Shown here: positions 7,477 through 13,742 of the stretch, piece after piece | Layout: every line of letters begins with the position of its first letter | Numbering within the stretch: the first letter of the stretch is position 1 | Source: an uncultured Ruminococcus sp. | GTDB lineage: Bacteria > Bacillota > Clostridia > Oscillospirales > CAG-272 | Reading direction: 5' to 3' | Length of the DNA stretch: 14,095 nucleotides | Assembly: GCA_902797495.1 (NCBI GenBank) | Contig: CADBTH010000060.1 | Coordinates: 1 to 14,095, forward strand | Notes under the pieces: generated by a model | What the model saw: only the letters and a program-made list of their open reading frames with translations | The model's database searches: none | Told to the model about the DNA's origin: nothing | Position numbers and translations under genes: made by a program

Positions 7477-8442
7477 ATGAAGATCATCACATTCGACGAC
7501 GTCAGCAAACTGAATATTTCTCCCTCCGAGTGTTTCGAATGGGTCAGCGAGATGATCCTTCGCAAGGGTGACACTCTTCTTCCGCCTAAGACTCATATGA
7601 ATATGCCCGGGAATATATTTTGCAACGTTATGCCGGGAATGATCTCGGGAGACGGCGCGTCCGATCTCGGCGTAAAGGTCGTGACCCGATATCCCGACAG
7701 GCGTCCGTCTCTCGACAGTAAGATACTGCTGCTCAACGCCGACTCGGGAGAGTTTCTCGCCCTGATGGATGGCAACTGGATCACCGCGATGAGAACGGGA
7801 GCCGTTGCCGCTCATTCGATAATGCATCTTGCAAAGACGGACTTTTCCAAGATCGGGATGATCGGACTCGGAAACACCGCGAGAGCGACTCTTCTCGTAC
7901 TCGCCGCGGCTGCATCTGGCAGAAAGCTCGATATTAAGCTTCTTAAGTATAAGGATCAGGCGGAACTGTTTATCGAAAGATTCTCCGGATATGATGATCT
8001 GCACTTCTCGGTAGTTGACGACGTAAGAGACGTCGTCAAGGGCTCGGACGTCGTGATCTCCTGCGCTACGTATTTCGAGGACGATATCTGTACGGACGAC
8101 TGTTTTGACGAAGGCGTTCTCGTCGTGCCCGTCCACACGAGAGGATTCACGAACTGCGATCTGTTCTTCGATAAGGTATTTGCCGACGACACGGGACACG
8201 TCGATCACTTCAAGAATTTCTCGAAGTTCAGATATTATGCCGAGGTGAGCGACGTCGTTAACGGAAGGTCGCCCGGCCGCGAGAACGATTCCGAGAGGAT
8301 ACTCGCGTACAATATCGGCTTGTCGATACACGACGTCAATTACGCCGCGCACATATATCGCATGATGAAAGAAAAACCCGAGGTATTCGACGCGCTCGGA
8401 GACGCCGATATGCACGACCCCGTCGATAAATTCTGGATCTGA
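7477..8442 (+). CDS. Ornithine cyclodeaminase / mu-crystallin family protein
   Basis: This 321-residue protein belongs to the NAD(P)-dependent ornithine cyclodeaminase/mu-crystallin family, whose members act on amino acids or imines (cyclodeamination, alanine-type dehydrogenation, N-carboxyalkyl amino acid synthesis). Visible features are LPPKTHMNMP (35-44), GVKVVTRYPD with Lys67 at the usual catalytic lysine, NWITAMRTGAVAAHS (100-114) with the substrate-binding Arg106, a Rossmann loop GLGNTARA (130-137), and the C-terminal helix RILAYNIGLSIHDV (274-287). Length fits the family. AGGAG (7467-7471) lies 5 nt upstream and the gap to the previous gene is only 8 nt, so it belongs to the operon. 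Free-standing ornithine catabolism is unlikely in this position. It more likely makes or modifies an amino acid that becomes part of the surface polymer or the substrate of the upstream PLP domain (inference). True substrate unknown. Confidence 0.9.
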   Translation: MKIITFDDVSKLNISPSECFEWVSEMILRKGDTLLPPKTHMNMPGNIFCNVMPGMISGDGASDLGVKVVTRYPDRRPSLDSKILLLNADSGEFLALMDGNWITAMRTGAVAAHSIMHLAKTDFSKIGMIGLGNTARATLLVLAAAASGRKLDIKLLKYKDQAELFIERFSGYDDLHFSVVDDVRDVVKGSDVVISCATYFEDDICTDDCFDEGVLVVPVHTRGFTNCDLFFDKVFADDTGHVDHFKNFSKFRYYAEVSDVVNGRSPGRENDSERILAYNIGLSIHDVNYAAHIYRMMKEKPEVFDALGDADMHDPVDKFWI

Positions 8443-8455
8443 ATAAACTAAAGAA

Positions 8456-8498
8456 AACGGCTGAAATAAGGCGATGCCTTATTTCAGCCGTTGTTTTT
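8456..8498. terminator. Bidirectional terminator between convergent operons
   Basis: A perfect 17-bp stem, 8456-8472 with 8476-8492, encloses a GAT loop. On the + strand it is followed by GTTTTT (8493-8498); on the - strand the A-rich flank 8450-8457 gives a T-rich tail. It lies 13 nt after the cyclodeaminase-family stop and 15 nt after the glycosyltransferase stop, so it should end both operons. Confidence 0.93.
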
Positions 8499-8507
8499 GT
8501 AAAACGC

Positions 8508-11300
8508 TTATTTCCTCTCCTGGCGGAGCCTTCTTGAAACTACGAGCCCGTAAGGAGTTACGGCGCATATAAGTCTCTTTATCCTGCTCTTTATACCGCC
8601 GTGATACGACTGCTTGAGCTGCGACGAGAGCTCTTCGTACTCGGAGTCGTTTCCCGACGCGGGTAGCCCTGCCGAGGCGTCGTCTTCAAGCTTCGAGGCG
8701 AGCTTCGGGTATCCGAGAAGATCGCGCAGAGTTTCTCTCTTGCCGGGGATTATGATCGACTCGGTTGAAGACGTCTTTTTGAAGTATTTGCAGAGCTTCA
8801 GGATAAGCAGGCAGTTGCCCCCGCGCTCTTTGATAAGCTTCATCGAATAATCGTACGCTTCCGGATAATTCTTCAGCCTTTCAAGGAACTCGTCAAGCTC
8901 GTCGTATTTGCAGACCGCGTCGAACATGAATATCTGAGAATCCACCATCTGAGATATTATGTTCTTGTATACGTACTTCTTCTTGTTTGCCGAGTAATCC
9001 GGGTCGTTCGAGACCTTGTCGAGAATATTGAAAATGATATATACGTGGTCTTTGTATTTTTTTCTCCAGAAATCCTTTGAGACGGTCTGTCCGACTCTGC
9101 CGATAAGATATCTGTAGATGTCGAGATCGCGGTATTCGACGGAGTTTACGTACTTGATGCTGAACGAATTGAACTCCATGTCGACGTACGGCTTCTTCTC
9201 GGTGATCCTGAAGTCCGCTTTTCTGAGCACTTCGGTTTTGTAGTTGCCGGACGTTAGGATAGGACCGTAGGTCTTGAATCCGTAGTTGTCGTATACGAGA
9301 TCGTCGAAATAATACGTCACGCCTTCCTTGAGACTGTCGTATTTGATTATGTCTTCAAAGAGCGGCTTTTCAATATAGTCGTAACTGCCCTTCGTTAGTA
9401 TAACGTCGGCGTCGGAAGTTTCCATATAGTCAATGAGCTTTGCGAGGTTTTCGTGGTCGACCCAGTCGTCGCCGTCGACAAATCTGAGGTATTTGCCCTT
9501 TGCTTCCTCAATGGTGCGGTTGATGCCGGAGCCGTGTCCTCCGTTTTCCTTATTTATCAGCCTTACGATACCGCCGCTCGTCTTCTCGAATTCTTTTACT
9601 ATCTCCGCGGTGCCGTCTGTAGAACCGTCGTTGATCACGAGTACTTCCGTTTTGTGAGCGTTTCTCGACCTGAGTATGGATATCAGGCACTTACCTATGT
9701 ACTTTTCGACGTTGTAAGCGGGAACGCCTATCGTCAGAACGGGAGAGTCAGTCTTCGCACCGGAAAGCGTAAAGGGAGCTTTTCCTTTTACGTCCTCAAC
9801 GCATTCGTTTATAAGAGCGATCTCTTTCGCGACGGTATGCTCCTTGTTGAACTGCCTCGTGAAAGTAGCCATCCGTTCGCTGATCTGTAAAAACTCGTCG
9901 GGATCGTTGTAGAGACGCTCGATTATATCGGCGATCTGCTCGTAGTGTTCGGGATCCGCGAGCGTGTGGTTTTCCTTTTCGTTCATAAAGTACGGATTCG
10001 ACGTAACTTTAGTTCCGAGCACCACGAGACCCGTGGAAGCGGACTCGCCCATTGAAACGGCGTGCGCGTCCGTCCTCGACGCGAGTATCATGATGCCGTG
10101 CGAACGGTAAATGGAATTGAGCTCCTCGTTCGGCAGGAATTTTCTGTACAGATGAACGTTCCTGAACTGTTTCAGCGGTTCGACGAGCGTCTCGTAATAG
10201 TTTCCGTCGCCGTAAATATCGAATTCGAGGTCGTCGAATATCTCTCTTCTCGACAGCGCGAGGATCGCGAGTACGACAAGGTCGATGCCGTGCTCGCGCG
10301 TGTTGTCGAATTTTCTTATCATCAATATCTTCTTGCGGTCTTCCGCCTTCTTTGGCGTATACGGGAAAAGATCCTCGTCGATGATATTGTTGATGACGCG
10401 GGCGTGGCGGAATTTCAGCTTCTGTTCGCTCTCCGAAAAATCCTTCAGCCAGTCTGATACGAATACCCATTCCACGTTGTCTTTTTCCGCGTATTTTCTC
10501 ACGTATTCGTCGTGAGCGTCAAATCGCGGGTCGAAGTATTGAGATTTTTCGGGGACCGTGAAATAAGTGCCGGTCGTGCGGGTGAGGTATCTGTAGAGCG
10601 TTTCGGGACTGTGACAGATGAAGATCAGCTTCTGATTATCGTAAATATTCGCGTCAAGAATAGGGAAGAGATTCATGTCTACGAAGTGTACGACGGTCAC
10701 GTCGTAATGCTTCTCCGACAGATGCTTTTTCAGATCTTCGTAAGTTCCGCTGAAAACGGGGATCCCGTTTCTCTCGTATGAGGTCTGATACCACGAAGTC
10801 GGCACGAATACCTGAACGTCGAGTCCGCTCTTTACGTACTCCCTGACTCTTGAATGAGCGAACGCGCAGACGTAGAGGTTCGCATAGCTCGGGTACTGCG
10901 GCGCGATCACGAGTATCTTGTGATCGAGCCTGACTCTGTCGAGAAGATCGACGTCCGAGGCAAACTCGAGCTCAAGGTCCGGTACTGAGATACTGCTCTT
11001 GGCGGAAACTACGAGAGTCAGCTCGATCGTGGTCGAGTCTGAAAGAGGCATCACGCATTCGCTCTGGATCGGAACTGAAAAACCGTTGACTCCGAGATAA
11101 CCTCCGCTGTTTTCAACGTCTCCGTCGAACTTGACGTACATTTTTCCGCAGTTTTTCTCGTTGATATCTATGCGTTCGCGGTAATTGACAGTGATCCTTT
11201 CGCCGGATTTGTTGTCGATAACGAGCCGGCCGTCTTTTATGGACGCCGCTCCGTTCGCGCTGTCTATTATCCAGTCTGTTGTTTTAATTTTGATCTTCAT
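8508..11300 (-). CDS. Multidomain glycosyltransferase (beta-rich N-terminus, GT4, GT2)
   Basis: This 930-residue cytoplasmic or membrane-associated enzyme probably adds two sugars to a surface glycan. Residues 1-115 are beta-rich and not recognisable, possibly a carbohydrate-binding-like domain. About 128-505 form a GT-B, GT4-like transferase: KILVIAPQYPSY (128-139), KILMIRKF (324-331), and SRTDAHAVSMGESASTGLVV (408-427), where Asp411 and Glu419 have the E-x7-E spacing. About 520-760 form a GT-A, GT2 transferase: LTIGVPAYNVEKY (522-534), VINDGSTDGT (555-564), NGGHGSGINR (586-595) and the metal-binding FVDGDDWVD (607-615). The end (about 903-930) is basic and amphipathic, with TPYGLV at 915-920, a plausible peripheral membrane anchor. 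AAAGGA (11312-11317) lies 11 nt before the ATG, in the 21-nt gap after the pyruvyl transferase gene, so the two are cotranscribed. Sugar specificities are unknown. Confidence 0.93.
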   Translation of the reverse strand: MKIKIKTTDWIIDSANGAASIKDGRLVIDNKSGERITVNYRERIDINEKNCGKMYVKFDGDVENSGGYLGVNGFSVPIQSECVMPLSDSTTIELTLVVSAKSSISVPDLELEFASDVDLLDRVRLDHKILVIAPQYPSYANLYVCAFAHSRVREYVKSGLDVQVFVPTSWYQTSYERNGIPVFSGTYEDLKKHLSEKHYDVTVVHFVDMNLFPILDANIYDNQKLIFICHSPETLYRYLTRTTGTYFTVPEKSQYFDPRFDAHDEYVRKYAEKDNVEWVFVSDWLKDFSESEQKLKFRHARVINNIIDEDLFPYTPKKAEDRKKILMIRKFDNTREHGIDLVVLAILALSRREIFDDLEFDIYGDGNYYETLVEPLKQFRNVHLYRKFLPNEELNSIYRSHGIMILASRTDAHAVSMGESASTGLVVLGTKVTSNPYFMNEKENHTLADPEHYEQIADIIERLYNDPDEFLQISERMATFTRQFNKEHTVAKEIALINECVEDVKGKAPFTLSGAKTDSPVLTIGVPAYNVEKYIGKCLISILRSRNAHKTEVLVINDGSTDGTAEIVKEFEKTSGGIVRLINKENGGHGSGINRTIEEAKGKYLRFVDGDDWVDHENLAKLIDYMETSDADVILTKGSYDYIEKPLFEDIIKYDSLKEGVTYYFDDLVYDNYGFKTYGPILTSGNYKTEVLRKADFRITEKKPYVDMEFNSFSIKYVNSVEYRDLDIYRYLIGRVGQTVSKDFWRKKYKDHVYIIFNILDKVSNDPDYSANKKKYVYKNIISQMVDSQIFMFDAVCKYDELDEFLERLKNYPEAYDYSMKLIKERGGNCLLILKLCKYFKKTSSTESIIIPGKRETLRDLLGYPKLASKLEDDASAGLPASGNDSEYEELSSQLKQSYHGGIKSRIKRLICAVTPYGLVVSRRLRQERK

Positions 11301-11321
11301 TGTCAGACGTATCCTTTGATT

Positions 11322-12776
11322 TTATTTCAAATACTTATCGATTACTTTTTCAAGTTTTTCCTGAGCCTCAGCGAGAAAACGCGCGTTGCCGTCTTTTGCG
11401 CCGTCGGCGAGCAGAACGTCGAGCGCGCGCCCGATCGTCTCCTCGTTCAGTTCCGAGACGTCCGCGGTGTTGCCGACTCCGTCATATTTCTTACAAAGAT
11501 AAGACATCTTGTTTCTGTAGTGCGGATGCGAGTCGAGAACTACGCTGAACAGAGGCTTTCCGAGCATAAGGGAGAGAAGCGCGCCGTGATATCTCATGCT
11601 TATCACGCAGTCCTGATCCGCTATGATCTTTACGATCTTATCGAAACTGTTGACGTAGGGAAGAACAGCGACGTTCTTCGATTCCGCCGCCTCCGCAAGA
11701 CGGGTGAGCGCCTTTTCGTCGACCTTGCAGTAGTCGTAGAACGGTATCAGATTGATCCTGTAATCCTTTCCGGTCGCCTTCAGCTTTTTCTCGGCTGATT
11801 TTATGATCGCAAGCTCCGTCTCCGAAAGGTCGCCGAAGTTGCATATAAAGATCATGCCGACGTTCAGCCTCCCGTCGCTCTTTTTCGGCGGATCGGCGAG
11901 CGCTTTGTTCGCGATGATGAGATCGTGGTCGAGCGCGACGTTTGAAACGTCGACACCGGCGCGTTTAAGCGATTCGACGCTGTTTTCGTCTCTGAAAGAA
12001 ACGTATGTCAGGCAGGGAATAACACTGTTCAGCCGATCGGCGAATTCTTTATTCGTTATATCGTGATTCGAGCTGAGACCGAGCCACAGACAACGCTTTC
12101 CGTTCTCGATCATTTTTGAGCTCAGTTCGACGAGAGTCGTCGACAGAGACATCTCGTTACCGTGCGTTACGCCGTAATCAACGTCGTTGATCAGAGCTCC
12201 GCCGCCGAATATCGCGACGTCATAGAACGAAGCGAGTCGGTCGTAGTCGAACTTTGTCTGCGGGTAATGGATGTAATGGACGCCTTGCTTCCCGAATACG
12301 TTGTACTCGCCGTTGTTCGCAAGCATGACCGTGAACGAAGCGTCAATGGAGGGGGTCAGGTAACCGAGCAGCGTTTCGAGCATAAGTTCGTCGCCGAGGT
12401 TGTCCGCTCCGTAAAACCCGCAGATAAGTATCTTAGTCTTCGTACTCTCCGAAAGGAGTTGAAGCTCGGGGTTGTAGTTCGCGAATTTTCCTCTGATCGC
12501 GTCCGTCGAGAGAAGTCCGTGCTCGGAAAAATACCTTACGTCCTCAAGATTCTTTTCCATTCTTGTAAGACGGGCTTCGAGCGCGTCGAGCCTTTCGTTG
12601 ATCTTTGCCGTCTTCTCGTCGAGTGTGCGCTGTACGGACTCCGTTTCCGTCGTGTTGCGCGCCGCCGCGTCGTTCAGAGATCTGTAGTAAGAGTCTACGA
12701 CCGATCCCAGAACTTCAACGTCTTTAATTATCATTTCGTTCTGCGCGATTATATACTTTTTCTTTCTGTAAAGCAT
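11322..12776 (-). CDS. Polysaccharide pyruvyl transferase family protein with N-terminal coiled coil
   Basis: I chose the ATG at 12776 (484 residues) over a TTG one codon upstream, because AAAGGTGA (12783-12790) is better spaced from it. Residues about 15-85 are charged and heptad-like (ERLDALEARLTRMEKNLEDV, 61-80), so a coiled coil for oligomerisation or partner binding is likely. Residues 114-484 match the polysaccharide pyruvyl transferase family (WcaK, CsaB): ILICGFYGADNLGDEL (116-131), IFGGGALIND (189-198), WLGLSS (231-236) and the conserved SMRYHGALLSLMLGKP (393-408) with His397. Family members place a ketal pyruvate from phosphoenolpyruvate on a sugar of a cell-surface polymer, although some relatives act as glycosyltransferases, so the reaction is not certain. 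It is the first gene of a two-gene operon with the double glycosyltransferase, suggesting joint assembly or decoration of one glycan. Confidence 0.92.
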   Translation of the reverse strand: MLYRKKKYIIAQNEMIIKDVEVLGSVVDSYYRSLNDAAARNTTETESVQRTLDEKTAKINERLDALEARLTRMEKNLEDVRYFSEHGLLSTDAIRGKFANYNPELQLLSESTKTKILICGFYGADNLGDELMLETLLGYLTPSIDASFTVMLANNGEYNVFGKQGVHYIHYPQTKFDYDRLASFYDVAIFGGGALINDVDYGVTHGNEMSLSTTLVELSSKMIENGKRCLWLGLSSNHDITNKEFADRLNSVIPCLTYVSFRDENSVESLKRAGVDVSNVALDHDLIIANKALADPPKKSDGRLNVGMIFICNFGDLSETELAIIKSAEKKLKATGKDYRINLIPFYDYCKVDEKALTRLAEAAESKNVAVLPYVNSFDKIVKIIADQDCVISMRYHGALLSLMLGKPLFSVVLDSHPHYRNKMSYLCKKYDGVGNTADVSELNEETIGRALDVLLADGAKDGNARFLAEAQEKLEKVIDKYLK

Positions 12777-12782
12777 CAAACG

Positions 12783-12790
12783 TCACCTTT
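12783..12790 (-). promoter_or_regulatory. Ribosome binding site deciding the pyruvyl transferase start
   Basis: Read on the - strand this is AAAGGTGA. Its AGGTG core ends 7 nt before the ATG at 12776 but only 4 nt before the alternative TTG at 12779, favouring the ATG. Confidence 0.75.
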
Positions 12791-12826
12791 CATGATCTTT
12801 CATACTTTTTGCAGAGACGGAAATAT

Positions 12827-12841
12827 ATTATAAGTATACCA
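12827..12841 (-). promoter_or_regulatory. Probable promoter of the pyruvyl transferase/glycosyltransferase operon
   Basis: On the - strand an extended -10 element TGG-TATACT (12841 to 12833) is directly followed by TATAAT (12832 to 12827). A -35 box is poor in either case (TTTCAA at 12851-12856 with an 18-bp spacer for TATAAT). Position, 37 nt before the ribosome binding site, is right for the operon promoter; which -10 is used is unclear. Confidence 0.5.
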
Positions 12842-13197
12842 CAACAAGTTTTGAAAATCTACATAAAAATCAAAATTATATTTCTTCAGTCGTTATATGA
12901 ACGGATTTGAAGGCGGGGCATACAATGTTTTAGTTACAGAGTTTTCTCCCGATGGGGGTAAATTAAGCGAGTATCTGAACAAAAAAGAAAACGTCGTGAT
13001 ATACGACGAAAAAAAGGACACATCGCGAAGAAGCTCCGGCAGTTTTTTGCCTTCGCTATCAAACGATACGTCTTTTACATTGACACTTTATCACAAAAAG
13101 ATGAATCTGTTAACTTTAATCATTATTATATCACTATATTATATATTTTTCGAGTGCGAGACTTGCGCCGTACCCCAATTTATACCCCAGTTATACC
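12842..13197. other. Intergenic stretch without a supported gene
   Basis: A + frame is open from 12897 to 13229 (110 codons) but has no ribosome binding site, and its second half is AT-rich, membrane-like nonsense. The part from about 12898 to 13070 is less AT-rich and is open on both strands, which hints at a decayed gene or a dispersed repeat. A possible hairpin pairs GCGAAG (13025-13030) with CTTCGC (13051-13056), with GGCA/TGCC (13038-13041 with 13048-13051, sharing C13051) as an alternative inner stem. TACC-containing iteron-like words at 13171, 13183 and 13194 lead into the next inverted repeat. Confidence 0.45.
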
Positions 13198-13288
13198 TTA
13201 TACTTGCTTGGTACTTACCATATACATAAAATCGAAAAATGTCGAGAAAATCCTTTATTTATGGGGTTTAAGTACCAAGTAAGTATAA
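13198..13288. repeat. 20-bp inverted repeat with 51-nt loop
   Basis: The left arm 13198-13217 and right arm 13269-13288 are reverse complements over 20 positions with a single C/T difference, which becomes a G-U or A-C pair depending on the strand transcribed. Both arms contain the core TACTTGCTTGGTAC or its complement. The loop (13218-13268) is AT-rich. It may be a relic of mobile-element ends, a recombinase binding site or a structured RNA. Confidence 0.8.
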
Positions 13289-13291
13289 AGT

Positions 13292-13316
13292 AGGGATAGG
13301 TTTTAAACCTATCCCT
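13292..13316. repeat. Hairpin abutting the tRNA-tail copy
   Basis: AGGGATAGGTTT (13292-13303) and AAACCTATCCCT (13305-13316) are perfect 12-bp arms around a single T; as RNA the realistic form is a 9-bp stem with a 7-nt loop. It ends 2 nt before the 21-bp tRNA-tail copy. It has no uridine run, so a terminator role is doubtful. Confidence 0.8.
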
Positions 13317-13318
13317 GA

Positions 13319-13339
13319 TGGTCGGGATGACAGGACTTG
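13319..13339 (-). repeat. 21-bp direct copy of the tRNA-Pro 3' end (att-like)
   Basis: Positions 13319-13339 are identical to 13464-13484, which encode the T-loop half, acceptor 3' strand, discriminator A and CCA of the tRNA-Pro gene. The two copies have the same orientation and start 145 bp apart. The identity starts exactly at the CCA end and stops inside the T-loop, the usual extent of attachment-site cores for integrases that target tRNA 3' ends. Confidence 0.85.
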
Positions 13340-13420
13340 GTCTGACTGCGGTCAGACCGTTCCGCGGCTCTCGACAGTCCCCCTGACTGTCGATTCACTA
13401 CCGCTTCCCCTTCAAGTCCT
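13338..13420. repeat. Two strong hairpins enclosed by an 8-bp inverted repeat
   Basis: GGTCTGAC (13339-13346) pairs with GTCAGACC (13351-13358), approximately, around TGCG. TCGACAGTC (13371-13379) pairs perfectly with GACTGTCGA (13385-13393) around CCCCT. Both are enclosed by AGGACTTG (13332-13339, part of the tRNA-tail copy) and CAAGTCCT (13413-13420). Transcribed on the - strand from the tRNA promoter, this could form a compact branched structure. No RNA family recognised. Confidence 0.65.
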
Positions 13421-13428
13421 TTCAAATT

Positions 13429-13464
13429 AAAATCAAAACGGCGCAAGAGCGCCGCTTTGATTTT
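13429..13464 (-). terminator. Terminator of the tRNA-Pro gene
   Basis: A 16-bp stem pairs 13429-13444 with 13449-13464 around a 4-nt loop, with a CGGCGC/GCGCCG core. The single non-Watson-Crick position is a G-U pair when read on the - strand, consistent with function in the tRNA direction. The tail is T-rich (ATTTTAATTT in the - strand reading). It shares one base with the CCA end of the tRNA. Confidence 0.82.
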
Positions 13465-13539
13465 GGTCGGGATGACAGGACTTGAACCTGCGGCATCGAC
13501 GTCCCAAACGTCGCGCGCTACCAACTGCGCCACATCCCG
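13464..13539 (-). tRNA. tRNA-Pro (anticodon UGG), CCA encoded
   Basis: A complete 76-nt cloverleaf on the - strand: acceptor CGGGATG pairs with CATCCCG, D-stem GCGC/GCGC, anticodon stem CGACG/CGTCG with loop TTTGGGA (13508 to 13502) giving anticodon UGG at 13506-13504, five-base variable loop, T-stem GCAGG/CCTGT with loop TTCAAGT, discriminator A at 13467 and an encoded CCA at 13466-13464. UGG with modified U34 reads the proline CCN codons. The 3' 21 bp are duplicated at 13319-13339. Confidence 0.98.
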
Positions 13540-13557
13540 AAATACGTTCGTTCTGTT

Positions 13558-13586
13558 ATTTTAGCAAATAACCGATCGCTTGTCAA
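13558..13586 (-). promoter_or_regulatory. Promoter of tRNA-Pro
   Basis: On the - strand a perfect -35 TTGACA (13586 to 13581), 17-bp spacer, and -10 TAAAAT (13563 to 13558). The start site would lie about 10 nt upstream of the mature tRNA 5' end at 13539. Confidence 0.87.
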
Positions 13587-13679
13587 GCGTTTATTGATCC
13601 GGGCTTTGTTCATTTTACAACAAAAAAGCCGCCGACTTTTATATTGAATCACTAAATATATATTTTATATTAAAAAAGG
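13587..13679. other. AT-rich spacer between divergent tRNA and dockerin genes
   Basis: No gene is visible. It becomes very AT-rich from about 13640 and precedes the promoter of the dockerin gene. Confidence 0.6.
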
Positions 13680-13708
13680 TTGAATCTTTAATGAATATAT
13701 GTTAAAAT
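13680..13708 (+). promoter_or_regulatory. Promoter of the dockerin protein gene
   Basis: The -35 box TTGAAT (13680-13685) and -10 box TAAAAT (13703-13708) have a 17-bp spacer. A strong GGAGG (13731-13735) follows, 7 nt before the ATG at 13743. Confidence 0.65.
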
Positions 13709-13742
13709 TATACTAATATATTATAAGTTCGGAGGACTATAC

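Noticed and set aside
7387..8415. Long - strand frame opposite the cyclodeaminase-family gene
   Set aside because: Its translation has no family features and a composition typical of an antisense shadow; the + frame carries clear OCD motifs, a ribosome binding site and operon context.
10009..10470. Arg-rich - strand frame within the glycosyltransferase gene
   Set aside because: Out-of-frame shadow of the GT4 domain on the same strand; no motifs or start signal.
13171..13205. TACC words considered as a CRISPR array
   Set aside because: The repeats are 6-10 nt with no spacers of regular length, and there are no cas genes; no CRISPR array is visible in the window.
12897..13229. 110-codon + strand frame as a gene
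   Set aside because: No ribosome binding site, no recognisable domain, and the second half is translated from AT-rich spacer that includes an inverted-repeat arm.
13139..13258. Short - strand frame that could be the tail of a lost integrase
   Set aside because: Only about 39 codons, no start codon, no diagnostic integrase residues; kept only as a thought because of the att-like duplication.
13309..13533. 74-codon - strand frame across the tRNA-Pro gene
   Set aside because: It is translated straight through the tRNA, its terminator and the hairpins, so it is spurious.
13628..13642. Possible terminator with AAAAG/CTTTT pairing
   Set aside because: Only five A-T-rich pairs around a GC loop that does not self-pair; too weak to call.
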